Origin: Mycobacterium sp. E3198
Lineage (GTDB): Bacteria; Actinomycetota; Actinomycetes; Mycobacteriales; Mycobacteriaceae
Length of the DNA stretch: 64,000 nt
Assembly: GCF_001667015.1 (NCBI RefSeq)
Contig: NZ_LZIS01000202.1
Span: 1 to 64,000 of the forward strand
Reading direction: 5' to 3'
The translations under genes were made by a program, and so were the position numbers. Below the pieces are notes generated by a model. That model did not search any database. It saw nothing but the letters and a program-made list of their open reading frames with translations, and was not told the DNA's origin. Positions 1 to 6,954 of this stretch are shown here, piece after piece (position 1 is the first letter of the stretch; each line of letters begins with the position of its first letter).

Positions 1-771
1 CCGAGCGCGTCCGTGGTCGTCGATACCGGGTCGCGGGGTCTGATACTTCCGCCCCAAGACGTGAACACGGCCACCCTCGGCGCGCCCACCGGGAGCGGCA
101 GCGTCGTATACGGCTACCCCGGCAATACGTTGACCGTGAACTACAACACCTATACGACGACGGTGAATTTCGGGAACGGGATCGTCACCCAGCCGACGAC
201 CGTGGCCGTGGCCACCTCCGCGACCCAAACCATCGACTTTTTCTTTTCGAATCCCGTTCCAACCTCGCAAGTGCCGGCCATCTTGGGCATCGGGGTCAAT
301 CCCGCCGGGCCACTCGGCAGCGGCCCCGTCACGGCGTTGCCCGGCAGTTTCGGTCAGGGCGTGCTGATCGATGAACCCAAGGGCGTCATGGAGTTCGGAC
401 CAAACCCGTTGCCCGCCATCGGCTCCGTCACCGGCGCCCCCTCCGCCACCCTGGACATCCGCATCAATAACGGGGCCCTGCAACAGAGCGCCGGCGCGTT
501 CATCGATTCGGGGGGCCTGGGCGGATCCGTCCCGGACAATCTCAACCCTCCCAATGCCGGCGGATACCTGCCGGCGGGAACCAGCATTTCCGTCTACACC
601 CCCGATGGGACGACATTGCTCTACACGACGACGGCCGGTTCGCAACAGACACCCGTCGTGTCGAGTTTGTTGGGTGGCAACTTCAACACCGGCATCGCTC
701 CCTTCCTCCAGGATCCGATCTACCTCTCCTACAGCCCCACCGGTTACGGGACGACGGTCTTCGACGCGTGA
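1..771 (+). CDS. PecA-type aspartic protease domain, C-terminal part of a PE-family or related protein (5' end outside window)
   Basis: The frame is open from the first base, so the N-terminus is missing. What remains is a pepsin-like aspartic protease domain. A DTG catalytic motif lies at the very start (VVDTGSRGL) and a second DSG motif (AFIDSGGLGG) about 160 residues later, the two-Asp layout of PecA-type domains on mycobacterial PE_PGRS proteins. The end (PIYLSYSPTGYGTTVFDA) resembles the usual C-terminus of that family. Family knowledge: such domains cleave PE or lipase substrates at the cell surface after type VII secretion. In M. tuberculosis a PE_PGRS gene lies next to mmsA, which fits. 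Whether a PE or PGRS region precedes it cannot be seen. Confidence 0.75.
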   Translation, partial: PSASVVVDTGSRGLILPPQDVNTATLGAPTGSGSVVYGYPGNTLTVNYNTYTTTVNFGNGIVTQPTTVAVATSATQTIDFFFSNPVPTSQVPAILGIGVNPAGPLGSGPVTALPGSFGQGVLIDEPKGVMEFGPNPLPAIGSVTGAPSATLDIRINNGALQQSAGAFIDSGGLGGSVPDNLNPPNAGGYLPAGTSISVYTPDGTTLLYTTTAGSQQTPVVSSLLGGNFNTGIAPFLQDPIYLSYSPTGYGTTVFDA

Positions 772-827
772 GTCGACCCTGAATTCGCTTTGGAAAACAA
801 GCAATTTCGCGCCGGCGCCCCTAACGT

Positions 828-962
828 CGCTCGTCGCTCATCGGGTCACCACTCACCGACCCAGGTACCTTCAATACCGGAAACTACATCGTCAAGCAGA
901 TGCCGATCTACTTCTCCTACGCGCCCACCGGTCAGGGGACCATCTATTTCGATCAGCCCTTA
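828..962 (+). pseudogene. Remnant of a second PecA-type C-terminus
   Basis: Just downstream of the protease stop, the frame from 861 reads FNTGNYIVKQMPIYFSYAPT, then GQGTIYFDQP. This is clearly homologous to the end of the preceding gene (FNTGIAPFLQDPIYLSYSPT, then GYGTTVFDA). There is a stop in frame at 822 and no catalytic motif, start codon or upstream domain, so it is a decayed tandem duplicate or the far side of a deletion. Its end runs into the convergent membrane protein gene. Confidence 0.6.
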
Positions 963-1345
963 GGCACGGCGGCGACGCGCCTCGCCCGGGGCAGCCCGAC
1001 GAAGGCGGCCGCCCACAGCGCCACGCACAGCACCTCCGCGACCACGCTGAGCGCCGCGTGCGGGGACGGCTCCCAACCGCGTTCGGAAAACCCGAACAGC
1101 CCAACGGTTCTCGACAACACGAAGGCCACCAGGGAGCCGCCGGCCAGCGCGGCGGCGGCCCACTGCAGCCACCAGGGGCCGCCCGCGGCGATCAGCAGCG
1201 CCAGCGAAAGCGACGCGCTGGCCTGGACCAGGAAGGCGTTTCCGATCATCGGGATGTGTTGGTAGCCGTGGATGTACAGGTAGGCGTGGCTGAAGGCGCT
1301 GACCGCCAGGGCGGCGGCCAGGGCGAGCCGGAGCATGAGTTTCAT
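953..1345 (-). CDS. Small four-helix membrane protein, last gene of the ECF/Rieske/cupredoxin operon
   Basis: About 130 residues with four hydrophobic segments: an N-terminal helix at residues 3-22, then VQASASLSLALLIAAG, an Ala/Gly-rich helix and VVAEVLCVALWAAAFVGL. It has conserved-looking His/Tyr residues after helix 1 (SHAYLYIHGYQHIP). I do not recognise a named family; the fold size recalls DoxX or four-helix quinone-related proteins, but that is only a resemblance. Its ATG overlaps the stop of the metallophosphoesterase gene (ATGA at 1342-1345), so translation is probably coupled and the two products probably work together in or near the membrane. Confidence 0.7.
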   Translation of the reverse strand: MKLMLRLALAAALAVSAFSHAYLYIHGYQHIPMIGNAFLVQASASLSLALLIAAGGPWWLQWAAAALAGGSLVAFVLSRTVGLFGFSERGWEPSPHAALSVVAEVLCVALWAAAFVGLPRARRVAAVPKG

Positions 1346-2268
1346 TGCAGTGTAGTCTCTTTCAGTGCCAGGGCGGTCTGCCCCTTGGTGTAGTTGACCT
1401 CGCGAATTCCCAGCACGTCGCGCAGTTTGCCGGCCGGCAGCGTGACCGGCTTGGGCGCCGGGCCGTCGCCGGGGTGCGGCAGCGGGTAGGCCGTCGTCGT
1501 GCCGCTGTAGAACGTCACATTGCCCTCGGTCTTGGAAAACAGTTGGTGCACGTGCCCGTTGAGGCAGGTGACCGACGAGAAGCGGCTCAGGTAGCTCAGC
1601 GCCTGGGCGGCGTCGTCGGTGCCCCAGCCCCAGTCGGGATACATCGCGAACAGCGGGATGTGGCTGAACACGACGATCGGTGTGTCGTTCGACAACCCCG
1701 CGACGTCCTTCTCGACGAAGGCCAGCTGATCGGTGCCCAGATGCCCAAGCTTCTTGAGGTTCAAGGTGTTCACCAGGGCGATCACGTGAACCCCGGCGAC
1801 GTCGAAGCTGTACCACCCGTCGCCGCGGGTTCCGGCGCCGAACACGCTTCGATACTTCTGCCCCGCGTCGTCGACCGAGTCGTGTTCGCCGGGCACCGTG
1901 AAGATGTGGGGCGTCCGCAGCTTGGTCATCATCTGCTTCACCTGGTCGAACTGCTGCGGGCTGGACAGGTGTGTGAGGTCGCCGCTGTGGATGACGAAAT
2001 CCGGTGTGTAGCCGAGGTCGTTGATCGCGTCGATCGCGCGGCCGAACGTGCCCGCGACGTCCGGGTTGGGCGGGCCGGCGAAGCCGATGTGGCTGTCACT
2101 GATCTGGGCGAACCGCAGTGTGGGCCGTGCGCCGGCGTGCGAAGCGGCAGCCGTGCCGGCGACATGCGAGATGACCTCGCCGCCGACGACGGCGAACCCG
2201 ACCGCAGCGCCGAACCACGCCGAGTGCCGGATGAGCTGGCGGCGGGTCATCGCGTTCGGGTCGTTCAT
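1342..2268 (-). CDS. Tat-exported metallophosphoesterase
   Basis: 308 residues. The N-terminus has a twin-arginine signal (TRRQLIRHS at residues 8-16 followed by a hydrophobic stretch), so export by Tat is expected. The mature part carries calcineurin-like phosphoesterase motifs in order: SDSHIGF, HSGDLTH, PGEHD, FSHIPLF and NGHVHQLF, which bind a dinuclear metal centre. The substrate is unknown; the family includes purple-acid-like phosphatases and cyclic nucleotide or phospholipid phosphoesterases. The ATG at 2268 was chosen because it overlaps the cupredoxin stop (ATGA) and puts the Tat signal at the N-terminus; a longer open frame upstream is antisense or out-of-frame shadow. Confidence 0.85.
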   Translation of the reverse strand: MNDPNAMTRRQLIRHSAWFGAAVGFAVVGGEVISHVAGTAAASHAGARPTLRFAQISDSHIGFAGPPNPDVAGTFGRAIDAINDLGYTPDFVIHSGDLTHLSSPQQFDQVKQMMTKLRTPHIFTVPGEHDSVDDAGQKYRSVFGAGTRGDGWYSFDVAGVHVIALVNTLNLKKLGHLGTDQLAFVEKDVAGLSNDTPIVVFSHIPLFAMYPDWGWGTDDAAQALSYLSRFSSVTCLNGHVHQLFSKTEGNVTFYSGTTTAYPLPHPGDGPAPKPVTLPAGKLRDVLGIREVNYTKGQTALALKETTLQ

Positions 2269-2696
2269 CCCGTCACCACCACCGTGCCGTGCATCATCGG
2301 GTGAATCGAGCAGACGTAGTCGAACGTGCCGGCCGTGGGGAAGGTGTGCGAATACGTGGCGCCTGTTCCCATTCCGGGCGAATGGAACGACCCGTCGCTC
2401 GCGGCCACCGTGTGCGGTTCCTCGTCGCGGTTGGTCCACATGACGGTGGTGCCCGCCTTGACGGTCAGGGTGGCCGGCGCGAAGGCGAAATTGTCGATGC
2501 TGACCTGATCGCCCGCGGCGGCGGCCGGCGACCCGGTCCCCGACGGGGGGCCCGGCATGCCGGGCATCCCGCCGGCGCCCGAGCCGAAGCTCACCGACGG
2601 CTGCGCGGCGGGCGGCGAGGACGAGCAGCCGGCCAGCACCCTCGCGCCGGCGGCCGCCACCGCGACCAGATGTTTTCGAAGCTTGGCGATATCCAT
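2265..2696 (-). CDS. Cupredoxin-domain lipoprotein (plastocyanin/azurin type)
   Basis: 143 residues. A signal peptide ends in a lipobox (VLAGC, Cys 24), then a Gly/Pro/Met-rich linker (GGMPGMPGPP), then a cupredoxin domain. Type 1 copper ligands are visible: His in EEPHTV and the Cys-His-Met cluster in YVCSIHPMMHG. Likely role: a membrane-anchored, periplasm-facing electron carrier or copper binder. It lies 21 bp after the Rieske gene and overlaps the metallophosphoesterase start. Pairing with a Rieske protein suggests electron transfer between the two, which is inference. Confidence 0.88.
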   Translation of the reverse strand: MDIAKLRKHLVAVAAAGARVLAGCSSSPPAAQPSVSFGSGAGGMPGMPGPPSGTGSPAAAAGDQVSIDNFAFAPATLTVKAGTTVMWTNRDEEPHTVAASDGSFHSPGMGTGATYSHTFPTAGTFDYVCSIHPMMHGTVVVTG

Positions 2697-2717
2697 GCCA
2701 AGATATAGGGCGGGGGG

Positions 2718-3416
2718 TTACACCTCGCGGCGCGGCGGGGCGAACACCTCGATCACGCCGTTGACCTCGCGAACCATCAGCGCGGGCAAGGGCTTCGGCG
2801 AGATCGGCAGCTGGTGGGTCAGCACCTTTCCGCTGGGCGAGAACGACGTCGTGTGGCACGGGCAGCGCAGGGTGTCCTCCGGCGCGTCGAACCACAGCCG
2901 GCAACCCTGATGCGTGCAGACGCCGGATATCGCTTCCGGTTTGCCGTCGACGCGGCGGACGAACCCGGTGACCGAGCCCAGATCGAACGGATGCATGACG
3001 CCGTCGGGCACGTCGGTGCTGGCCGCGACGCGCTGCCAGCTTCCGTCGTAGGGCGTGAGTTCGCCTGCGACGGCGGGGCCTTCGGCGGGGCCGCCCATCA
3101 GCGCCCGGTCGATGGAGACCGCCGCCGCCGCGGCGGCCGCGGCCGCCGACGTGCCCACGATGACCTGGCGGCGCGTCGTGGGATGCTTGGCCGGCGCCGG
3201 CGCCGGCGCGCCGTTCATCTGCTCGGCGAGCCGGCCGTGCAGCTCGGCGAGGAACTCCTGGCGCGGCTCGGCGTCCACGTCAGCGCCCTGCCCCGCCGCG
3301 CGCAGCTCGATCGCGGTCCGGATCTGCGCCGCCTCGAAGTCGTCGGCCGCAAACGGTTTGGGCCGGCGGCCCCGCAGCAGGTCATCGACATAGCGGCGCA
3401 ACCCTCGCGCGTTCAT
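2718..3416 (-). CDS. Rieske [2Fe-2S] protein with long N-terminal region and Tat-like membrane segment
   Basis: 232 residues. Residues 1-78 are a charged, probably cytoplasmic region (RYVDDLLRGRRPKPF, then a helix). Residues 80-105 hold TTRRQVIVG plus a poly-Ala hydrophobic stretch, a Tat-type signal or anchor. Residues 120-230 form a Rieske domain with CTHQGC (Cys167, His169, Cys172) and CPCHTT (Cys185, Cys187, His188), so cluster ligands and the disulfide pair are complete. The start overlaps the stop of the ECF sigma gene (ATGA). In this position most ECF operons encode an anti-sigma factor; the N-terminal region could serve that role, but no ZAS motif (HxxxCxxC) is present. Confidence 0.85.
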   Translation of the reverse strand: MNARGLRRYVDDLLRGRRPKPFAADDFEAAQIRTAIELRAAGQGADVDAEPRQEFLAELHGRLAEQMNGAPAPAPAKHPTTRRQVIVGTSAAAAAAAAAVSIDRALMGGPAEGPAVAGELTPYDGSWQRVAASTDVPDGVMHPFDLGSVTGFVRRVDGKPEAISGVCTHQGCRLWFDAPEDTLRCPCHTTSFSPSGKVLTHQLPISPKPLPALMVREVNGVIEVFAPPRREV

Positions 3417-3949
3417 CGCTGACCTCCCTCGTTGACCTGTGCCGCCAGCCGCAGCGCCCGGTGCTGCAGCACTTTGGCGTTGGCGACGCTGATGCCCAGC
3501 TCGGCAGCAGACTCCCTGATCGAATTGCCTTGCAAGAAACGCATTTCCAAAATCCGGCGGTACCGGCCCGGCAGGTTGTCGAGGACCCGGGCCACCCGCT
3601 GGGGCGCGGTGCTGATCGCCTCCTCGCTCTCCGGTGGTTGTTCGATGTCCTCGATCGAGGTTATCTCCCTGCCCATCGTCTCCCGCCAGTGCGCGGCCAG
3701 GACCGTCCTGGCCGTGGCCCGCAGATAGGCGCGGACCTCGCCGACGCTCGCGGTCAGGCGCAGCGGCCGCAGCGCGGCCAGGAAGACCTCCGCGGTGAGG
3801 TCCTCGGCGTCGGCGCGGTTGCCCACCCGGGCGAACAGCGTGCGGTACACCCAGGACGCGTTGTCGGAGTACACGGCCTCCCAGTCCGGGTAGCCGTCAT
3901 CGGGGACCGCGCGCAACGGACGCGGGCCGGGTTCGTTGTGAGCCGCCAC
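3413..3949 (-). CDS. ECF-type RNA polymerase sigma factor
   Basis: 178 residues with sigma region 2 (WVYRTLFARVGNRADAEDLT, then AEVFLAAL) and region 4 (LPGRYRRILEMRFLQGNSIR, then ESAAELGISVANAKVLQHRA). It should direct RNA polymerase to a small regulon, probably including its own operon. The start is GTG at 3949 with AGGAGG 3 nt upstream, a short spacing. It begins 22 bp after the flavoprotein stop, so both may be cotranscribed. It is distinct from SigL, which is also in this window. The gene order sigma-Rieske-cupredoxin-phosphoesterase-membrane protein suggests a response to redox or copper stress in the envelope (inference). Confidence 0.88.
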   Translation of the reverse strand: MAAHNEPGPRPLRAVPDDGYPDWEAVYSDNASWVYRTLFARVGNRADAEDLTAEVFLAALRPLRLTASVGEVRAYLRATARTVLAAHWRETMGREITSIEDIEQPPESEEAISTAPQRVARVLDNLPGRYRRILEMRFLQGNSIRESAAELGISVANAKVLQHRALRLAAQVNEGGQR

Positions 3950-3971
3950 GTGCCTCCTTCACCGATAAGTA

Positions 3972-5387
3972 TCAGCTCGGGTTACACGAGAGTTCGTCGG
4001 CCATCAGCCGGTCCAGCTTCGCGGCGGTGGCCGACAGCGCCGAGCGGGCCATGCGCAGGATCCGTTCCCGCACCCGGGGCTTCGCCGACGCCGGCGCCAG
4101 CAGGTGGCCCATCAGATGGCCGAACAGGTCCAGGCGCGCCGTGGCAAGCCAGGCGGTCAGGTCCGCGTCGTCGAGCCAGCGCAGCTGATTGCCGTAGTCG
4201 GCCCGCGCGACGCGCAACCAGTCGAGGTCGGTGTCGGGATGCGGCAACGGCGGACAGAGCTCGTTGCGCGTGGCGTCGTCGGGATAGGCGGCCTCGACGT
4301 GGGCGATCAGCGCCGCGCTGAAGATCTGCTGGCAGCCCCGCACGCTCTGCAGGGTGATGCGTCCCGGCTCGAAAATCGGTGCGGCGGGCCGCTTTTCGGC
4401 ACCGTCGGCCGTGCAGTCGACGTACAGCACCGAGGCATGGGTGCGGACGGCGCCGCCCTCGAGGACCATCCCGTCGGCGTCGGCGCGCAGCAGGTGGCCC
4501 ATGCGCACGACGTCGGTGATGCGCCGCAGCTGCTCCAGCTCGGCGTGCGTGACGGTGGCGCAGCGGTACATGGTGGGGCGGATCGCCGGGTCGATCCGCA
4601 GCAGCGCACCGGCGTCCTCGAGGCGGGAGAACAGGTCGTCGACCGAGTCCGCGTCGCCGACGGCCCGCAGCTGCGCGGCGAAGGCGGCCTTGATCCGGCC
4701 GGCGAACAACGACCCCGGCTGGATCGTCGCGCGATCCAGCAGCCACGAGTCCCGCGGCATGATCCAGGTCAGCCGGTCCGGGGCGATGCCCTGGCCCAGC
4801 AGCCACAGGCAGGCGTCGATGCCGGTCTTGCCGGCCCCGACCACGACGTAGCGCTCGCGGGCGGCGAGCCGGGGCAGGTCGTTGGGCGGGACGCACGCGA
4901 CGCCGGGCGCCACCTGGAACGGCGGCGGGCGCATCGAGGGGACCATGACGCGCATGTAGGTGGCGTCGACGATGCGGCGCCCGACGTCGACGGCGTACTC
5001 GGTGCCGCCGAGCGTGGTAAAGCGGCCGTCCCCGCGGTATTCGCTCATCGGGAAGTAGGCGACGCGACCGGTCGGCAGGAACCGCCGGCGCAGGACGTGG
5101 TCGTAGTACGCGCAGACCTCACCGGCGGTCGCCAGCTCGTAAAGCCCCTCGTTCCAGCCGACCTGGTCGAGGGCGTCGCTGCCGAGCGGCAGCGAGTTGA
5201 CGCCGTAGAACGCCGACGGCTGGTGCAGCCGCACGAACGGGTAGGCGGTGGTCCAGTGCCCGCCCGGCGCATGGTTGCGATCCACCAGCACCACGCGGGC
5301 CTGCGTCTCGCTGACGAGCGTGTCGAGGAACGCCATCCCCATGGCGCCCGCCCCGACCACCAGGTAGTCGGCCTCGATGGAGGGCAT
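3972..5387 (-). CDS. FAD/NAD(P)-binding flavoprotein, monooxygenase-like
   Basis: 471 residues. An FAD Rossmann motif is at the N-terminus (YLVVGAGAMGMAFLD) with an ADP-binding acidic strand end (VVLVDRNHAPGG), and a second dinucleotide-binding motif lies at mid-protein (YVVVGAGKTGIDACLWLLGQ). This resembles flavin monooxygenases or L-ornithine/lysine hydroxylase-like oxidoreductases, but substrate and true monooxygenase activity cannot be told. The ATG at 5387 puts the FAD motif 8 residues in and lies 5 bp after the stop of the preceding minus-strand gene, so it is probably translated from the same message as the putative toxin/partner pair. Confidence 0.82.
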   Translation of the reverse strand: MPSIEADYLVVGAGAMGMAFLDTLVSETQARVVLVDRNHAPGGHWTTAYPFVRLHQPSAFYGVNSLPLGSDALDQVGWNEGLYELATAGEVCAYYDHVLRRRFLPTGRVAYFPMSEYRGDGRFTTLGGTEYAVDVGRRIVDATYMRVMVPSMRPPPFQVAPGVACVPPNDLPRLAARERYVVVGAGKTGIDACLWLLGQGIAPDRLTWIMPRDSWLLDRATIQPGSLFAGRIKAAFAAQLRAVGDADSVDDLFSRLEDAGALLRIDPAIRPTMYRCATVTHAELEQLRRITDVVRMGHLLRADADGMVLEGGAVRTHASVLYVDCTADGAEKRPAAPIFEPGRITLQSVRGCQQIFSAALIAHVEAAYPDDATRNELCPPLPHPDTDLDWLRVARADYGNQLRWLDDADLTAWLATARLDLFGHLMGHLLAPASAKPRVRERILRMARSALSATAAKLDRLMADELSCNPS

Positions 5388-5392
5388 ACGTC

Positions 5393-6001
5393 CTAGCCCT
5401 CGGGTTCCACTGGCCCCGGCAGGTACGGCGGAACGCCCTCCGTAGACCACCCCCGGGGCTGATTCCGCCACGCTTCTGGCACGTCCGGCAGCGTGAAATC
5501 GTTCTGGTACGCCGAGCAGCCGACGGTGCGGCCGATGTCCAGTGCCACGTCGGCGAGACTGCTGAGGTCGATCCCCGTGCCCAACGGCATGATCTCGACG
5601 ACGCAGTCGCCCACCACGGCTCTCACATGCCCCAGGTAGCCCAGCACGAAGACGCATTCTCCCGGCCGTGGGCCGGCGATTTCGTAAGCGTCTGGATTTG
5701 GCGTCCGCGGATCCAGGCCGGGCGGGCACTCTTCTCGCATCATGCCGCGAATCTCGTCGGCTCGCCGTTCGCCGTCCGCGGCCCGATAGATCGACACCGT
5801 GACCGTGCGGGTATTGCCCGTTTCGCGGTCGGCCCAGCTGCACAGCAGGGAGTTATCCCAAAACTTCTCGGCGGCTTCCGAGGTGGGTCTGGTGTTCTTC
5901 GGAAGCATGGTGCTGATCTGAAAGTACGGCTCGAGCTTCTCGGCGATGAGGTCTCGGCGTCCCGTATAGCTGCGCGGCAACTCGGCGCCTTCTGCGGTCA
6001 C
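5393..6001 (-). CDS. Hypothetical protein, candidate partner or immunity protein of the upstream DUF4226-like gene
   Basis: 202 residues starting at a GTG 4 bp after the stop of the upstream gene, so the two are almost certainly cotranslated. No signal peptide or membrane segment is visible. The protein is soluble and mixed alpha/beta, with scattered Cys ([33 protein letters not shown]). I do not recognise a family. The position directly behind a gene with a DUF4226-like N-terminus and a nuclease-like C-terminus is where an immunity protein would be expected. An alternative is an ordinary conserved mycobacterial protein secreted with its neighbour. Confidence 0.65.
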   Translation of the reverse strand: MTAEGAELPRSYTGRRDLIAEKLEPYFQISTMLPKNTRPTSEAAEKFWDNSLLCSWADRETGNTRTVTVSIYRAADGERRADEIRGMMREECPPGLDPRTPNPDAYEIAGPRPGECVFVLGYLGHVRAVVGDCVVEIMPLGTGIDLSSLADVALDIGRTVGCSAYQNDFTLPDVPEAWRNQPRGWSTEGVPPYLPGPVEPEG

Positions 6002-6005
6002 TCGC

Positions 6006-6836
6006 CTACCCCTTCGTCTGCGGGAATGCCGTGATGATCTTCCCGTCGCTCGCCGAGATGACGACCCGGGTGGTGAAGACGCAAGTGCCGTCTGAGCTCG
6101 AGATTTTCCGGTACACGGCGAACGTGTCGTTGTCCTGGTTGTACTCCACCCGCTCTGGATAGGCCAGCGTCTGCGCGATCGCGTAATCAGCGAGGTAGCG
6201 CCAATTGCCGGCGGTCGGCCATCGCGTGTTCGCAACCTGATCCCACTGGGCTTCGTGTTCCTTCTCGATGTGCAGCAGCCCGTATTTGTCGTTGCCGCAG
6301 TACAAGACGGAGTCACCGCCGGGCAACGAGCGGAATCCCGCGCTGATCGGCGCGTGATAGAAGGTGCGGACGACCTTGCCGGGGTCCTGGCCCCGCGCGC
6401 GGCAGGCGCCCCACACCTTCGGCTGGTACGGAGGAAACGGCACCGGGGGCGGCGGCGGTTCTTCCGGCTTGGGACCGAAACCGACGGCCTGGTACGACGG
6501 CCCCAGGGAATGGAGTGTGGCCGCTCCTGCTCGGGCATGCGCGGTGGTCTCGGTGACCACCCGATGGATGTCCGATGTCTTGGCGGCCAGAAACCTCGAG
6601 AAGGTGGCGGCACCGGCCGGGGAATCAAGAGCCAACGCCCGCTGATTCGCCACGGCGCTCTCGATGTCCACCCCGATGGCGTCGAGTTGCCGACGTCCCC
6701 GCATCGCGCTCTCATAGGCCGCTCGCAGCGTGGGGACGACAGTCCGGTCAGCCGCCATGGGAGGTCGCACGGCCGCCGCCAGCGCCGATTCGCGGGCGCG
6801 TGCCGCGTCGGCACCGAGACCGGTCTCTTCCGACAC
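6006..6836 (-). CDS. DUF4226-like protein with a toxin-like C-terminal domain
   Basis: 276 residues. Residues 1-115 are helical and Ala-rich, like mycobacterial DUF4226/ESX-associated N-terminal domains. A Pro-rich hinge follows at 120-140 ([18 protein letters not shown]). Residues 141-276 form a compact domain with [12 protein letters not shown] (His189, Lys192, His194), Trp206/Trp212, VYRKI (Arg243, Lys244) and a closing IITAFP. His/Lys-rich motifs plus a terminal TAFP- or TAYP-like strand recall BECR-fold RNase toxins at the C-termini of polymorphic toxins; that assignment is inference. The modular layout (secretion-type N-domain, proline hinge, short C-domain) with a tightly linked downstream gene fits a toxin-immunity pair. 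Confidence 0.65.
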   Translation of the reverse strand: MSEETGLGADAARARESALAAAVRPPMAADRTVVPTLRAAYESAMRGRRQLDAIGVDIESAVANQRALALDSPAGAATFSRFLAAKTSDIHRVVTETTAHARAGAATLHSLGPSYQAVGFGPKPEEPPPPPVPFPPYQPKVWGACRARGQDPGKVVRTFYHAPISAGFRSLPGGDSVLYCGNDKYGLLHIEKEHEAQWDQVANTRWPTAGNWRYLADYAIAQTLAYPERVEYNQDNDTFAVYRKISSSDGTCVFTTRVVISASDGKIITAFPQTKG

Positions 6837-6881
6837 GCCGAAACGCTAATCAGCCTCACTTTCGCCGACAAGTCACCCGCC

Positions 6882-6922
6882 TTGCCAACCCCCAGTGCAG
6901 TTACTAGGATATGCAAGTATCC
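6882..6922 (+). promoter_or_regulatory. Promoter of mmsA with overlapping inverted repeat
   Basis: TTGCCA (6882-6887) and TAGGAT (6905-6910) are separated by 17 bp, a good fit to a mycobacterial SigA-type promoter, 45 bp before the mmsA ATG. Over the -10 lies an inverted repeat, GGATA (6907-6911) and TATCC (6918-6922) with a 6-bp spacer, which is a plausible repressor site. GAGGG just before the ATG can serve as ribosome binding site. Confidence 0.5.
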
Positions 6923-6954
6923 GCTTCACCGCGCCTAACCACTCGAGGGCACCC

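Noticed and set aside
2269..2904. N-terminal extension of the metallophosphoesterase
   Set aside because: It covers the cupredoxin gene in another frame; the Tat signal sits at the chosen start.
3960..3985. Possible ECF promoter (TGTAACC-N15-CGGTG) before the ECF sigma gene
   Set aside because: The -10 would overlap the ribosome binding site and the match is weak.
5388..5843. N-terminal extension of the flavoprotein
   Set aside because: It overlaps the partner gene in another frame, and the FAD motif starts right after the ATG at 5387.
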